From assembly GCF_902806485.1 (NCBI RefSeq), contig NZ_CADCWT010000025.1, forward strand, positions 1 through 32,915: DNA of 32,915 nucleotides, written 5' to 3'. A program made the position numbers and the translations under genes. Origin of the DNA: Candidatus Frankia alpina. Its GTDB lineage: Bacteria; Actinomycetota; Actinomycetes; Frankiales; Frankiaceae. Under the pieces are notes generated by a model, which was not told the DNA's origin, did no database searches, and was given only the letters and a program-made list of their open reading frames with translations. How positions within the stretch are numbered: the stretch's first letter is position 1; each line of letters opens with the position of its first letter. Shown here one piece after another: positions 16,930 through 28,606 of this stretch.

Positions 16930-17886
16930 TCAGTGCAGCGCGGCCACGATCGTGCGGGTGTTGTGCTCCTCCATCTGCAGATAGGTGGCACCGTCGGAAC
17001 CGGCGGGGCCGAGGGTGTCGCCGTACAGCGAGTCCTCGCCGGCCTCGACCCGAACGCCGGCCTCGTCCGCGATGGTCCGCGCGGTCCGTGGCGGCAGCGA
17101 GGACTCGGAAAAGACGGCCTTGGTGCCCGTCTTTCGGATTTTGTCCACGATGTCCCTGATGTTCCTGCCGGACAGCTCCGCGGCGGTGTCGAAGCTCGGG
17201 ATGATCGAGCCGACGAAGGTGAGGCCGTAGCGGTCGATGTAGTAGCCGAAGGCGTCGTGGTTGGTGACCAGCTTGCGGTCGGCGGGCGGGATGGTGGCGA
17301 TCTGACGGCGGATGTCGCCGTCGAGGGCGTCGAGCCTGGTGTCGTAGGCGACTCGGTTGGCGTGGAAGTAGCCGGCGTTCGCCGGGTCGGCCTGGGCGAG
17401 CCCGCGCTCGATGTCCGCGACCATGATCTTGGTGTTGAGCGGGTTGTGCCAGATGTGCGGGTCGCCGGCCTTCTCTTCTTCGTCCCCGTTGCCGGAGCGG
17501 ATGGTCACGCCACGGCTCGCGTCGACCCGGACCCCGTCGAAGCCGGCGGCGCCGACGGCGTCGTCAAGCCAGCTCTCCAGCCCGACGCCGTTCTCGACCA
17601 ACACCCGGGCGTCGCCGACCGCCTCGAGGTCGGCCGGGGTGGGCTCGTAGTCGTGCGGGTCGACGTTCGGCTTCAGCAGCTGGGCGACGCGGACCCGGTC
17701 GCCGCCGAGGACCCGGGTGAAGTCGGCGGTCTGGCTCGTCGTCGTGACGACCGGCAGCCGCTTGTCGGCGGCCGCGGCGTCGGCGTCGGCGGAGGACGAG
17801 CCGCAGCTGGCTGCGAGAGCCGCGAACAGCGCCAGGCCGGCCACGAGCCGGGTGGAGGTGGAGCGGGGGAGGGGGATGTGGGGCAA
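16930..17886 (-). CDS. Zinc/manganese ABC transporter substrate-binding lipoprotein
   Basis: A 318-residue cluster A-I (TroA/ZnuA/AztC-like) metal-binding protein. Residues 1-28 are a lipoprotein signal ending in the lipobox LAASC (Cys28). Metal-ligand candidates are H78 (NVDPHDYEP), H144 or H147 (DPHIWHNP), H210 (VTNHDAFGYY) and an acid near E261 or D290. The loop before DPHIW is short and acidic (NGDEEEKAG) rather than His-rich, closer to AztC than to ZnuA. The start is a TTG with GAGGA five bases upstream; the only nearby GTG is out of frame. No permease or ATPase gene is adjacent, so it must pair with a transporter elsewhere. A possible Zur box lies upstream. Confidence 0.88.
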   Translation of the reverse strand: MPHIPLPRSTSTRLVAGLALFAALAASCGSSSADADAAAADKRLPVVTTTSQTADFTRVLGGDRVRVAQLLKPNVDPHDYEPTPADLEAVGDARVLVENGVGLESWLDDAVGAAGFDGVRVDASRGVTIRSGNGDEEEKAGDPHIWHNPLNTKIMVADIERGLAQADPANAGYFHANRVAYDTRLDALDGDIRRQIATIPPADRKLVTNHDAFGYYIDRYGLTFVGSIIPSFDTAAELSGRNIRDIVDKIRKTGTKAVFSESSLPPRTARTIADEAGVRVEAGEDSLYGDTLGPAGSDGATYLQMEEHNTRTIVAALH

Positions 17887-17919
17887 GGGATCCTCACTTC
17901 GCAGAGTGGACGCTCCTGA

Positions 17920-17934
17920 TGAAAACGATTCCGA
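17920..17934. promoter_or_regulatory. Possible Zur box upstream of the metal-binding lipoprotein
   Basis: TGAAAACGATTCCGA, in an isolated AT-rich patch 34 bases upstream of the TTG start, resembles the 15-bp actinobacterial Zur palindrome TGAAAATGATTTTCA, well conserved in the left half and poorly in the right. A neighbouring GAAAACG repeat (17931-17939) follows. Zinc-dependent repression is a reasonable inference from gene identity plus position. Confidence 0.45.
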
Positions 17935-17965
17935 AAACGGATGTCAATAAGTCGCTCGGCGACGG

Positions 17966-19021
17966 TCAGCGGATGAGCGCGGGCTGCTGTTGGGTGATGC
18001 AGTGCACGCCGCCGCCGTGACCGAAAATCACCCGGGCGTCCACCGGTTCGACCCGGCGGGTGGGATACAGCCGGGCGAGCAGGTCGAGGGCGTCGGCGTC
18101 GCGGGGGTCGTCGAAGACGCCGGCGACGACCAGGCCGTTGGCGACGTAGTAGTTGAGGTAGGAGTAGCCGGCCGGGCCCCCGTCGACCTCCAGCACGGTC
18201 GGCGCCGCGATCTGGACGACCTCCAGCGGGCGGCCGGCGGCGTCACGGCTCGCCCGCAGCAGCGCGGCCAGCTCCCGGGTCGTCGCGTGGTCGGGATGAG
18301 CCGGGTCGGGCTGGCTGTGCACGGCGACGAGGCCGGGCCGGACGAATGCGGCGACGACGTCGGCGTGCCCGCGGGTGCCGAACCGGTCGTAGTCGCGCGC
18401 CACCCCCCGCGGCAGCCAGATCGCCCTGGTCGTGCCGAGCTGGGCGTGCAGCTCCGCCTCCACCCGGGCGCGGTCCCAGCCGGGATTGCGGTGCGGGTCG
18501 AGTTGGACCGTCTCGGTCAGCAGCACGGTGCCGGCGCCGTCGACGGCGATCCCGCCGCCCTCGTTCGTCAGCGCCGAGTGGCGCACCGCCGCGCCGGCCC
18601 GTTCGGCGACGGCCGTGGCCAGCAGCCGGTCCGCGGCCCAGCTCGCCCACTGCTGGGCGCCCCAGCCGTTGAAGATCCAGTCGACGGCGCCGAGATGCCG
18701 ACCGCCGTCGATCGTGAACGTCGGGCCGCTGTCGCGCACCCAGGCGTCGTCCAGCTCGATCTCGATCACCGTCACGGTGGGCGGGACCAGCCCCGCCGCG
18801 GTCGCGCCCTGACCCGGGGCGGCGATCAGGGTGACCGGCTCGTGGCGGCCGATCGTCGCCGCCACCCGGGCCCAGGCGGAGCGGGCCGCGGCGAGGCCGG
18901 GGGAGCCTTGCGCGCCGAAGGTGTCGTTCGGGGGCGGGAACGCCATCCAGGTCCGGGTATGCGGCTCCCATTCGGCTGGCATCCGGCGAGCGGTGGGGAC
19001 GGCGGGCACGCGGGCCATCAT
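17966..19021 (-). CDS. aguA: Agmatine deiminase
   Basis: A 351-residue protein of the Porphyromonas-type peptidylarginine deiminase / agmatine deiminase family, which converts agmatine to N-carbamoylputrescine and ammonia. Conserved parts: MPAEWEPHTRTWMAFP near the start, DDAWVRDSGPTFTIDG (substrate-binding acids), DWIFNGWGAQQW, ALTNEGGGIAVDG, TRGHADVVAAFVRPG (catalytic His) and the C-terminal FGHGGGVHCITQQQPA with the catalytic Cys341. Length is normal. The start is one of two adjacent ATGs (19021 or 19018). The gene is divergent from the N-carbamoylputrescine amidase gene with only 51 bases between starts, so the two steps of the pathway are probably controlled together. Confidence 0.93.
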   Translation of the reverse strand: MMARVPAVPTARRMPAEWEPHTRTWMAFPPPNDTFGAQGSPGLAAARSAWARVAATIGRHEPVTLIAAPGQGATAAGLVPPTVTVIEIELDDAWVRDSGPTFTIDGGRHLGAVDWIFNGWGAQQWASWAADRLLATAVAERAGAAVRHSALTNEGGGIAVDGAGTVLLTETVQLDPHRNPGWDRARVEAELHAQLGTTRAIWLPRGVARDYDRFGTRGHADVVAAFVRPGLVAVHSQPDPAHPDHATTRELAALLRASRDAAGRPLEVVQIAAPTVLEVDGGPAGYSYLNYYVANGLVVAGVFDDPRDADALDLLARLYPTRRVEPVDARVIFGHGGGVHCITQQQPALIR

Positions 19022-19072
19022 CGCAGGCCCGATGCTCGCCACCGGTCCCTGCGGCCGTGAGAGCATCGGGGC

Positions 19073-20074
19073 ATGCTGACGATCACCAGCATCGGGACGC
19101 CCGCCTCGCCGGCCCGGGTGGCGCCGCCGGCGCGCGCGCCGTTGCGGATCGGGGCGGTGCAGCACCGCTGGCATCCCGACCCGGCGGAGCACGCCGCCGC
19201 GCTGCGGGCCGGCGCGCTCGCCGCGGCCGAGCTCGGCGCCCAGCTCGTCTGCTTCCAGGAACTGACGCTGTCGCGCTACTTCGCCGACGTGCCCCCGGTC
19301 GACCGGCCACCGGTCGGCCAGCCAGCGGGGGGCGACCCGGCGGGGGGCGGCGCCGGACCCGCCGCGTTGGCCGAGAGCGTCGAGGACGGGCCGACGCGCA
19401 CCCTCGCCGCCGGTCTCGCCGCGGAGCTCGGCATCGCGGTGCACATGTCGCTGTATGAGCGGGCGGACGGCGCCGACGGGCTGGGCTTCAACACCGCCAT
19501 CGTCGTCGGCCCGGACGGCGCGCTGCTCGCCCGGACCCGCAAGATGCACATCCCGGTCACTGCCGGTTACCACGAGGACCGGTACTTCCGCCCCGGGCCG
19601 GCCGGGGCGGACAGCTTCCCGGTCGTCGAGCTGCAGCAGGGCCGGTTCGGCTTCCCCACCTGCTGGGACCAGTGGTTCCCGGAGCTCGCCCGGGCCTACT
19701 CCCTCGCCGGCGCCGATGCCCTCGTGTACCCGACGGCGATCGGATCCGAGCCCGATCATCCCGACTTCGACACCGAGCCGCTGTGGCACAGTGTGATCGT
19801 CGGTAACGGGATTGCCAACGGGACGTTCATGATCGCGATCAACCGGATCGGGACCGAGGGCGCCCTGACCTTCTACGGCAGCTCGTTCATCAGCGACCCG
19901 TACGGCCGGGTGCTGGTCCAGGCGCCCCGCGACGTCCCGGCGGTGCTGGTCGCCGATCTCGACCTCGACCAGCGCAGGGACTGGCTCACCCTGTTCCCGT
20001 TCCTCACCACCCGCCGCCCCGACGCCTACCGGGGGCTGGCCGAGCCGCGCACGGGCGACGTCGACGGGTCGTAG
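19073..20074 (+). CDS. aguB: N-carbamoylputrescine amidase
   Basis: A 333-residue nitrilase-superfamily hydrolase with the catalytic triad E63 (CFQELTLSRYF), K157 (RTRKMHIPV) and C197 (FPTCWDQWFPE). The substrate region AGYHEDRYFRPG and the C-terminal RRDWLTLFPFLTTRRPDAY are typical for N-carbamoylputrescine amidase, which yields putrescine, CO2 and ammonia. Residues about 75-100 form a Pro/Gly/Ala-rich insertion not usual for the family. The ATG start has no strong ribosome site, but homology to the usual N-terminus begins at about residue 22. It stands opposite the agmatine deiminase gene; together they complete agmatine to putrescine. Confidence 0.92.
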   Translation: MLTITSIGTPASPARVAPPARAPLRIGAVQHRWHPDPAEHAAALRAGALAAAELGAQLVCFQELTLSRYFADVPPVDRPPVGQPAGGDPAGGGAGPAALAESVEDGPTRTLAAGLAAELGIAVHMSLYERADGADGLGFNTAIVVGPDGALLARTRKMHIPVTAGYHEDRYFRPGPAGADSFPVVELQQGRFGFPTCWDQWFPELARAYSLAGADALVYPTAIGSEPDHPDFDTEPLWHSVIVGNGIANGTFMIAINRIGTEGALTFYGSSFISDPYGRVLVQAPRDVPAVLVADLDLDQRRDWLTLFPFLTTRRPDAYRGLAEPRTGDVDGS

Positions 20075-20145
20075 AACTCCGGGTCGCCGAGCCTCTGGAC
20101 TTCGCGGCGTGCAGGCGTGAGACGCCCAGCGCGGTTCGAGACGGC

Positions 20146-20817
20146 TCAGCGCTCGGCGGTCAGGGACGCCAGCGCGTGGGCGTACCGCTTCGCGCAGTAC
20201 GGCGCGGGATGGATGAAGTCGACGATGCACCGGTGGCCGTCGAGCTCGGTGTTGAAGGCCATCGCCGGATGAATCGCCCGCGCCGCCCGCTCCGAGTAGC
20301 GCACCCGGCCCGCAGACTCGTCGGCGAGCTGCCGGTACAGGTCGTTGAGCCGCACGCTGCCCAGCATCCAGCCTGGCAGTCGGGAGGCCGGCGTCGTCCA
20401 GTCGACCTGGCCGGACGTGCTGTTGAACGAGGACGGTACGGCCGCCGCCAGCACGATCCGGGTCACTCTATGGCGCAGGTACCAGTCGATCTGCGCGGTC
20501 AGCTCGGCCCGGTAGGTGGCGATGAGCTGGGTGCCGACGAGGCCGCCGGGGTTGTTGCCGTTCCAGTTCAGCACCACGGTCCGTGGCCGGTCCGCCGCCG
20601 CCAGGTCGCCGGAGATCAACGGCGAGGATGCGTCGGCGTAGACGCTGGGGTCGAGTCCCGGGTAGCCGACGAGATGCACCGGGCCGGTGTCGGTGGCCCG
20701 GGCGGCCACGGTGACCAAGGAGTCGCCGACCACCAGGGCGGGTTGCCGAGGCCCGCCACCGCCGCCGCCCGGCCGGCCGCCGCCGAGGAACGCCGCGACC
20801 GACAGCGCGGCCAGCAC
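20146..20817 (-). CDS. SGNH/GDSL-type hydrolase, membrane-anchored or secreted
   Basis: The product starts with a short hydrophobic stretch (LAALSVAAFLGGG) that is probably the end of a signal anchor, then the SGNH block I motif VVGDSLVTVA (nucleophile Ser33), a block with NWNGNNPGG and the C-terminal DFIHPAPYCAKRYAHAL with the Asp-x-x-His pair. This is the layout of SGNH hydrolases attached to acyltransferase or cell-surface systems. The GTG at 20817 is the only standard start in frame for a long way, yet the frame stays open far upstream with a charged Arg-rich stretch, so the true start may be further up. Esterase or deacetylase activity on a surface glycan is plausible. Confidence 0.75.
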   Translation of the reverse strand: MLAALSVAAFLGGGRPGGGGGGPRQPALVVGDSLVTVAARATDTGPVHLVGYPGLDPSVYADASSPLISGDLAAADRPRTVVLNWNGNNPGGLVGTQLIATYRAELTAQIDWYLRHRVTRIVLAAAVPSSFNSTSGQVDWTTPASRLPGWMLGSVRLNDLYRQLADESAGRVRYSERAARAIHPAMAFNTELDGHRCIVDFIHPAPYCAKRYAHALASLTAER

Positions 20818-21088
20818 GACGACGGTCAGCCACGGCCTGGCCCCGCCGCGGGCGGCTTCCGGAGCGGGCGAGACAGGCCGACGCGTCCGGGAATTCGACT
20901 CCGGCCGCGGATGAGAAGATCCGCCGTGCGCGGATCGGCGAGGGTTCGACGAAATCTCGGGACCTTCTTTCCGTCCGGGGCGTCGGTAGCCGTTGCCGAG
21001 ATGTTTCCCTTGGCGATTACCCCGGAGCGTCCCGATGAACCGGTTGATAAAAGCCCGCGCGGCGCCGGCCTGGCGGAAAGGGGTCCGC

Positions 21089-23281
21089 TCAGCGGGGGGA
21101 GCGGCTGCGCTGGGCGTTCAGCGTCGCCACCGTCGGGACCAGATCGCCGATCGTGGTGAAGTCGGTCGCGAGGAACGTCGGGGTGAGCCCGGCCTGTTCA
21201 CAGCGGCGCAGGTGGGCGAGTAGAACGGGTTCCCGGTTGACCGCGTCGGCGTCGGGCCGGCCCGGATCGTCCCCGTCCACCCAGTGGTTGACAAGCAGCA
21301 TCTGCGCGGTGCGCGAGCCGCGCCCCACCCGGCAGGTGAACTACGTCGGGGAGGGCACGTCGAACGGCGTGTCCGCCCCATACCGGAAGAACCGCCGGTA
21401 CCAGCTCTTCGGGACGTCCGCGTTCTCGGCGAAGACCACCAGCCGGCGGTCGGTCGCCACCAGGTGCCCCAGTGTCGGCCAGCGTCCGTGCGGGTCCGCG
21501 GGCGGCGTCACGATCCGGTGCAACAGCCCGGCCCGGCGGACGGCGGCGATCACCTCCCCGGGCGGCACGGAGTCCTGCAGGATCAGCGTCACGACCTCGG
21601 ACGGGTTGCGCGCCAGCCACTCGTCGATCGAGTGCAGGGCCGTGTCCAGGGACAGCGAGCCGAGCTGGCACACGCTGTGGCACAGCCACAGGCCGGGCCG
21701 GGTGGAGCGGGTGCCCCGGACCAGCGGCTCCAGCGCGTCGCGTTCCCGCGGGCGCAGGCGGGCGAGGAAGGTCTCCACCTGCATCGGCGTCGTCCAGCGC
21801 TGCACGTCGAGCAGCAGCGCTCGCACGCCGGTGTCGAGCTGGCCGACGAGGTCAGGGTCCTGCGTCGCCCCGACGAAGTCGTCGGCGCTGGAGGCCATCG
21901 CGTTGTGGCTGGCGGCGTAGACCGCCTTGTCGTAGCGCAGGGCGCACAGGGCCCGGCTGCCGTTGCAGCTCGCCGCCTCCCCGCCGAAATGTGCCGGTGT
22001 CACCAGCCACGAGGAGCTCAGCAGCAGTGCCGCGGACAGCGCCAGGGCCACCGAGCGGCGTCGGCGCAGCGGCCACCGTCGGCGCCGCACGAGCAGGCCG
22101 ACGAGCCCGAGCAGGCACCCGGCCAGCACCACCCCCGCGGCCACCTGTTCCCACTCGGTGCGAATCCGGTCGATCATGGTTCCCTGCAGGTCGTGCAGCA
22201 GGTTCCGCACCCGCAGGGGCAGGGTCGGGTTGGCGCTGATGATGCCCGCGGTCGGGTCGCCGACCAGGGTGGGCAGCAGCAGCCCGAGCAGCAGCGCGGT
22301 GGCCCCGCCGATCACCATGCCCCCGGCGACCAGCAGCATCGTGTCGCCGCGCCCGCAGCGGGCGTGCTGCGCGGCGAGCAGGACCGACAGCACGGCCGTG
22401 GCCGCGAGCAGCGCCCCCAGGGTCACCGTGCCCCAGCGGCCCAGTGCGTGGAGCGCGTGCAGCAAGCCCACGCCGGCCGACTCGTGCGCGCGGGCCAGCG
22501 GGGCGCCCAGGTCGAGCTGGTCGCCGGCCAACCGTCGGCGCAGGTCCGTCAGGGCCGCCTCGTCGCCCTGGAACAGCATGGGCCCGACCACGGCGAGCGC
22601 GGCGGGCACCTTTCCCTGCCGCAGCAGTCCGCCGACCCGGTCGCGGACCCGGGCCCGCTCGACGGCCGGGAGCCGGGCCAGCAACGCCGAGCCGATCTGG
22701 TCGGCCTGCTCACCGGTCAGGTCCATCGTCGGGATCCCGGCGGGACGGCGTCCCTGCGCCATCTGGTCGAGCCCGCCGACCAGGATGCCGGTGACGGCGG
22801 CGACGTCATGGGCCTGGAAGGTCGGCGTGCCCGAAATCTGCCCGGCCAGGTAGATGGTGGCGAGCTTCGCGATCGCCGCGAACATCGGGCGCAGGTCGAC
22901 GCTGAGCGTCAACGTCGGCCGCTGGCCGCCGAGATAGCCCGAAATCTGCGAGCTCAGCGTGTTCACGGCGCCGCGCACCGCCGAGGCCGGTGCGACGAGG
23001 CGCAGGCTGTCGACGACGACGTCCGCAGGGACGGGCACCCCGGCGAGCAGGTCCCGGGTTACCCCGGCGACGGCGGGGTCGGCCAGCACCTCGTCATAAA
23101 GCCGCCGGTAGACGTCGGTGTCGTCCACGGCCTGCCGGTAGTAGCCGGCACGCTGGACGGTCAGGTTGGTCGTCAGCGCCACGACGGCCACCGGCCAGCA
23201 CAGCAGCGCGGCGATCAGGGCGAGGACGATCCCGGCCCGCGCGCGCCGCCTGGTGGCGGGGAGGACATCGAGGCGGCGCAC
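21089..23281 (-). pseudogene. Membrane-anchored PI-PLC-like phosphodiesterase, amber-interrupted
   Basis: From the GTG at 23281 the product has an N-terminal membrane segment (GIVLALIAALLCWPVAVVAL), a large external region, three or four more membrane helices (GTVTLGALLAATAVLSVLLA, MLLVAGGMVIGGATALLLGL, GVVLAGCLLGLVGLLV, SVALALSAALLLSSSW), then a PLC-like phosphodiesterase domain with YAASHNAMASS (catalytic His) and GVRALLLDVQ. A TAG at 21341-21343 cuts it after 646 codons, directly after FDVPSPT. The same frame then continues with the usual end of this domain (FTCRVGRG, MLLVNHWVDGDDP, TFLATDFTTIGDLV) for 83 codons to 21089. The stop sits where one sense codon is expected, so a point mutation or a base-call error explains it. 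Confidence 0.7.
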
Positions 23282-23349
23282 CGTCGGGACATGCCCGGTC
23301 GGGATCGCCCCGATGCCGCCACGGCGCCGGGGTCACACTTCGCATCTCA

Positions 23350-23428
23350 TCGGTGGGTCAACCGGCCACCCCGGCTGGCTGCCCCGGCTGGCCACTTTCG
23401 GCTGGCCGCCCTTGGCCGGCCACCCCGG
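23350..23428. repeat. Short imperfect GGCTGGCC repeats
   Basis: The gap between the PLC-like gene and the SRPBCC gene holds five or six degenerate copies of a CCCCGGCTGGCC-type unit, in the forms CGGCTGGC, TTGGCCGG and CCGGCCGG. Several can pair with each other, so a terminator-like structure downstream of the SRPBCC gene is possible. No gene is seen here. Confidence 0.5.
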
Positions 23429-23432
23429 CCGG

Positions 23433-23867
23433 CTACCGCTCGACCTGGGTCTTCAGATCGTACAGTGCGGATTCGACCAGCTTGTCCTCCGCCTTGCGAC
23501 GCAGCAGGCCGGGGATCGGCACCTTCAGCTCGACCGTCAGGTCGTAGGTCACCTCGGTGCTGCCGTCGCCGAGGTCGGTCAGCGTGTAGCTGCCGTCCAG
23601 CGTGCGCACCCGGTCCGACTCGAGCATCGTCCAGGTGACGGAGGTAGGGCCGGCCCAGTCGTAGACGAGGGTGTAGTCCTCCTTGCCGAAGGTCGTCTTT
23701 GCCTGGAAGCGGGCCTTCGCGGGCAGGCCGGCCGGCGTGGTCTCGATGACCTCCGCCGAGGTGAGCGCATCCGACCAGTCGGGGTATCGGCTGATATCGG
23801 CGACGACGGCCAGCACCGCCGCGGGCTGCGCCTTGATGACGATCGTGGACGAGACGTGATCGGCCAT
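23433..23867 (-). CDS. SRPBCC-family (polyketide cyclase/START-like) protein
   Basis: A 144-residue START-fold protein: MADHVSSTIVIKAQPAAVLA begins the first strand and helix, VVADISRYPDWSDALTSAEV is the classic SRPBCC turn, followed by antiparallel strands (ARFQAKTTFGKEDYTLVYDW, TWTMLESDR, GSYTLTDLGDGSTEVTYDLT) and a long C-terminal helix. Such proteins bind hydrophobic ligands; this subgroup is common in actinobacteria and functionally undefined. The ATG is preceded by GGAGGA nine bases upstream. Confidence 0.85.
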   Translation of the reverse strand: MADHVSSTIVIKAQPAAVLAVVADISRYPDWSDALTSAEVIETTPAGLPAKARFQAKTTFGKEDYTLVYDWAGPTSVTWTMLESDRVRTLDGSYTLTDLGDGSTEVTYDLTVELKVPIPGLLRRKAEDKLVESALYDLKTQVER

Positions 23868-23954
23868 AATGGCAGGTCCTCCACATATTCCGGGTACGTA
23901 CGGGATTCGGCGGCAACTGTTTGTGGCAGCACGGCCGATCTTTCCTGTCGCGAA

Positions 23955-24005
23955 ACGGAACGTATAAGAACCTGATGTATCGGTAAACATAAAACACCCG
24001 AACGT
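23955..24005 (-). promoter_or_regulatory. AT-rich promoter region of the SRPBCC gene
   Basis: On the minus strand the block reads TTTTATGTTTACCGATACATC followed by AGGTTCTTATACG. TTTACC and TATACG could be the -35 and -10 elements, although the 15-base spacing is short. This is the most AT-rich patch in the neighbourhood and lies about 95-140 bases upstream of the SRPBCC ATG. The rest of the 23868-24152 gap shows no gene. Confidence 0.4.
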
Positions 24006-24152
24006 GTGGAGTTGCGACCGGCCGCGGGTGTTCGACCGGCCACGCGCGTAAAGGCGGCTTTGGTGCGATGGCCCCGGATAACTGTCGCGGACGTGTTCCG
24101 CCGGCCCGACGGTGCCGTTCCGCCGGGCCGAGGGTAAGGATTGGGCAGGTGT

Positions 24153-27836
<3,684 letters not shown>

Positions 27837-27842
27837 GAGACA

Positions 27843-27922
27843 CCTCCCTGTCGTGGGAGGCGCCCTTACCGATCGGTACGGGCCGAGCGTGGCGGACTTT
27901 GGTCCGTTGCAGCGCCTCTCGA
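27843..27922 (-). promoter_or_regulatory. S-adenosylhomocysteine (SAH) riboswitch of metH
   Basis: On the minus strand the leader reads GAGGCGCTGCAACGG, a P2 hairpin CGGAC-CAAA-GTCCG (27893-27906), CACGCTCGG, and then GGGCGCCTCC. P1 is the 7-bp pairing of 27912-27918 with 27857-27863. The GAGGCGCTGCAACGG core matches the SAH riboswitch consensus. The expression platform is visible: CCTCCC (27855-27860), part of the 3' side of P1, can instead pair with the metH Shine-Dalgarno GGGAGG (27843-27848). SAH binding would stabilise P1, free the ribosome site and turn metH on, which fits the need to recycle SAH-derived homocysteine. Confidence 0.88.
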
Positions 27923-27948
27923 CCTGACATCGACGATACCGTGCCAGC

Positions 27949-28095
27949 GTGATCACTTCGCGCGGGCTCGAGCACTTGCTCATCCACCCGGTCGCCGCCC
28001 GCCACCGACTCGACGACGTTCCCGCGGCGAACCGGGCGGCGCTCGCCGACCCCGACCACCTGCATGATCCCGACGTGGTGTTTCTCGATGCGTGA
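27949..28095 (+). CDS. Possible small protein divergent from metH (48 aa)
   Basis: A GTG-started frame reading [20 protein letters not shown], then [20 protein letters not shown] and PDVVFLDA, stop. Composition is balanced and amphipathic, better than typical shadow frames here, but I recognise no family. It ends inside the 15-bp tandem repeat just upstream of the DUF3052 gene. It may be a remnant of a larger gene. Confidence 0.3.
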   Translation: MITSRGLEHLLIHPVAARHRLDDVPAANRAALADPDHLHDPDVVFLDA

Positions 28096-28120
28096 CGCCG
28101 ATGGGCGTGACGCCGATGGG
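28091..28120 (+). repeat. 15-bp perfect tandem duplication
   Basis: CGTGACGCCGATGGG is repeated head to tail at 28091-28105 and 28106-28120, 12 bases before the DUF3052 ATG. The stop codon of the small upstream frame lies in the first copy. Confidence 0.85.
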
Positions 28121-28132
28121 AAGAATCGCGGG

Positions 28133-28570
28133 ATGGGGTCGGGTACCGCCGGACGGGCGGGCTACTCAAAGACGCCGCTGGCCCGCAAGCTGGGAGTGAA
28201 GCCGGGCCACCGGCTCGTGCTCGCCGCCGTGCCGCCCGGGTGGGCGGTGCCGGAGCTGCCCGAGGGCGTCGAGCAGGCGCACATCGCGGACGGGGGCGGT
28301 GGGGGGCTCGCGGCGATCGACGTGTGCGTCGCGTTCTGCCGACGACCGGCCGACGTCCACCGGGCCGTGGACGAGTTCGCTGAGGCGATCCGGCCCGCGG
28401 GTGCCCTGTGGATCGTCTGGCCGCGCCGGGCCGCCGGTCATCGCAGCGACGTCACCGAGAACCTCATCCGCGAAGTCGCCCTGCCGCGTGGCCTGGTCGA
28501 CACCAAGGTCGCCGCGGTCGACGAGGACTGGTCCGGTCTGAAGGTCGTCTGGCGCCGCGAGCGCCGCTGA
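28133..28570 (+). CDS. DUF3052-family protein
   Basis: A 145-residue actinobacterial DUF3052 protein. Conserved features: [20 protein letters not shown] near the start, [29 protein letters not shown], the central [20 protein letters not shown] and the C-terminal [20 protein letters not shown]. The function is unknown; the fold is probably methyltransferase-like without an obvious cofactor motif. I chose the ATG at 28133, where homology begins; the frame is open to 28064. It converges on the histidine phosphatase gene across 36 GC-rich bases made of CCCGG microrepeats. Confidence 0.85.
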   Translation: MGSGTAGRAGYSKTPLARKLGVKPGHRLVLAAVPPGWAVPELPEGVEQAHIADGGGGGLAAIDVCVAFCRRPADVHRAVDEFAEAIRPAGALWIVWPRRAAGHRSDVTENLIREVALPRGLVDTKVAAVDEDWSGLKVVWRRERR

Positions 28571-28606
28571 CGGCCTGGCCCGGCCCGGCCCGGCCCGACC
28601 CGCGTG

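Noticed and set aside
15405..21343. Recoding of TAG as an amino acid (two in-frame ambers)
   Set aside because: The same region also has frameshifts and a TGA, and no suppressor tRNA or recoding element is visible; mutation or error is simpler.
21284..23638. A 784-codon plus-strand open frame
   Set aside because: Rich in His, Gln, Gly and Arg without domains; it lies opposite the PLC-like gene.
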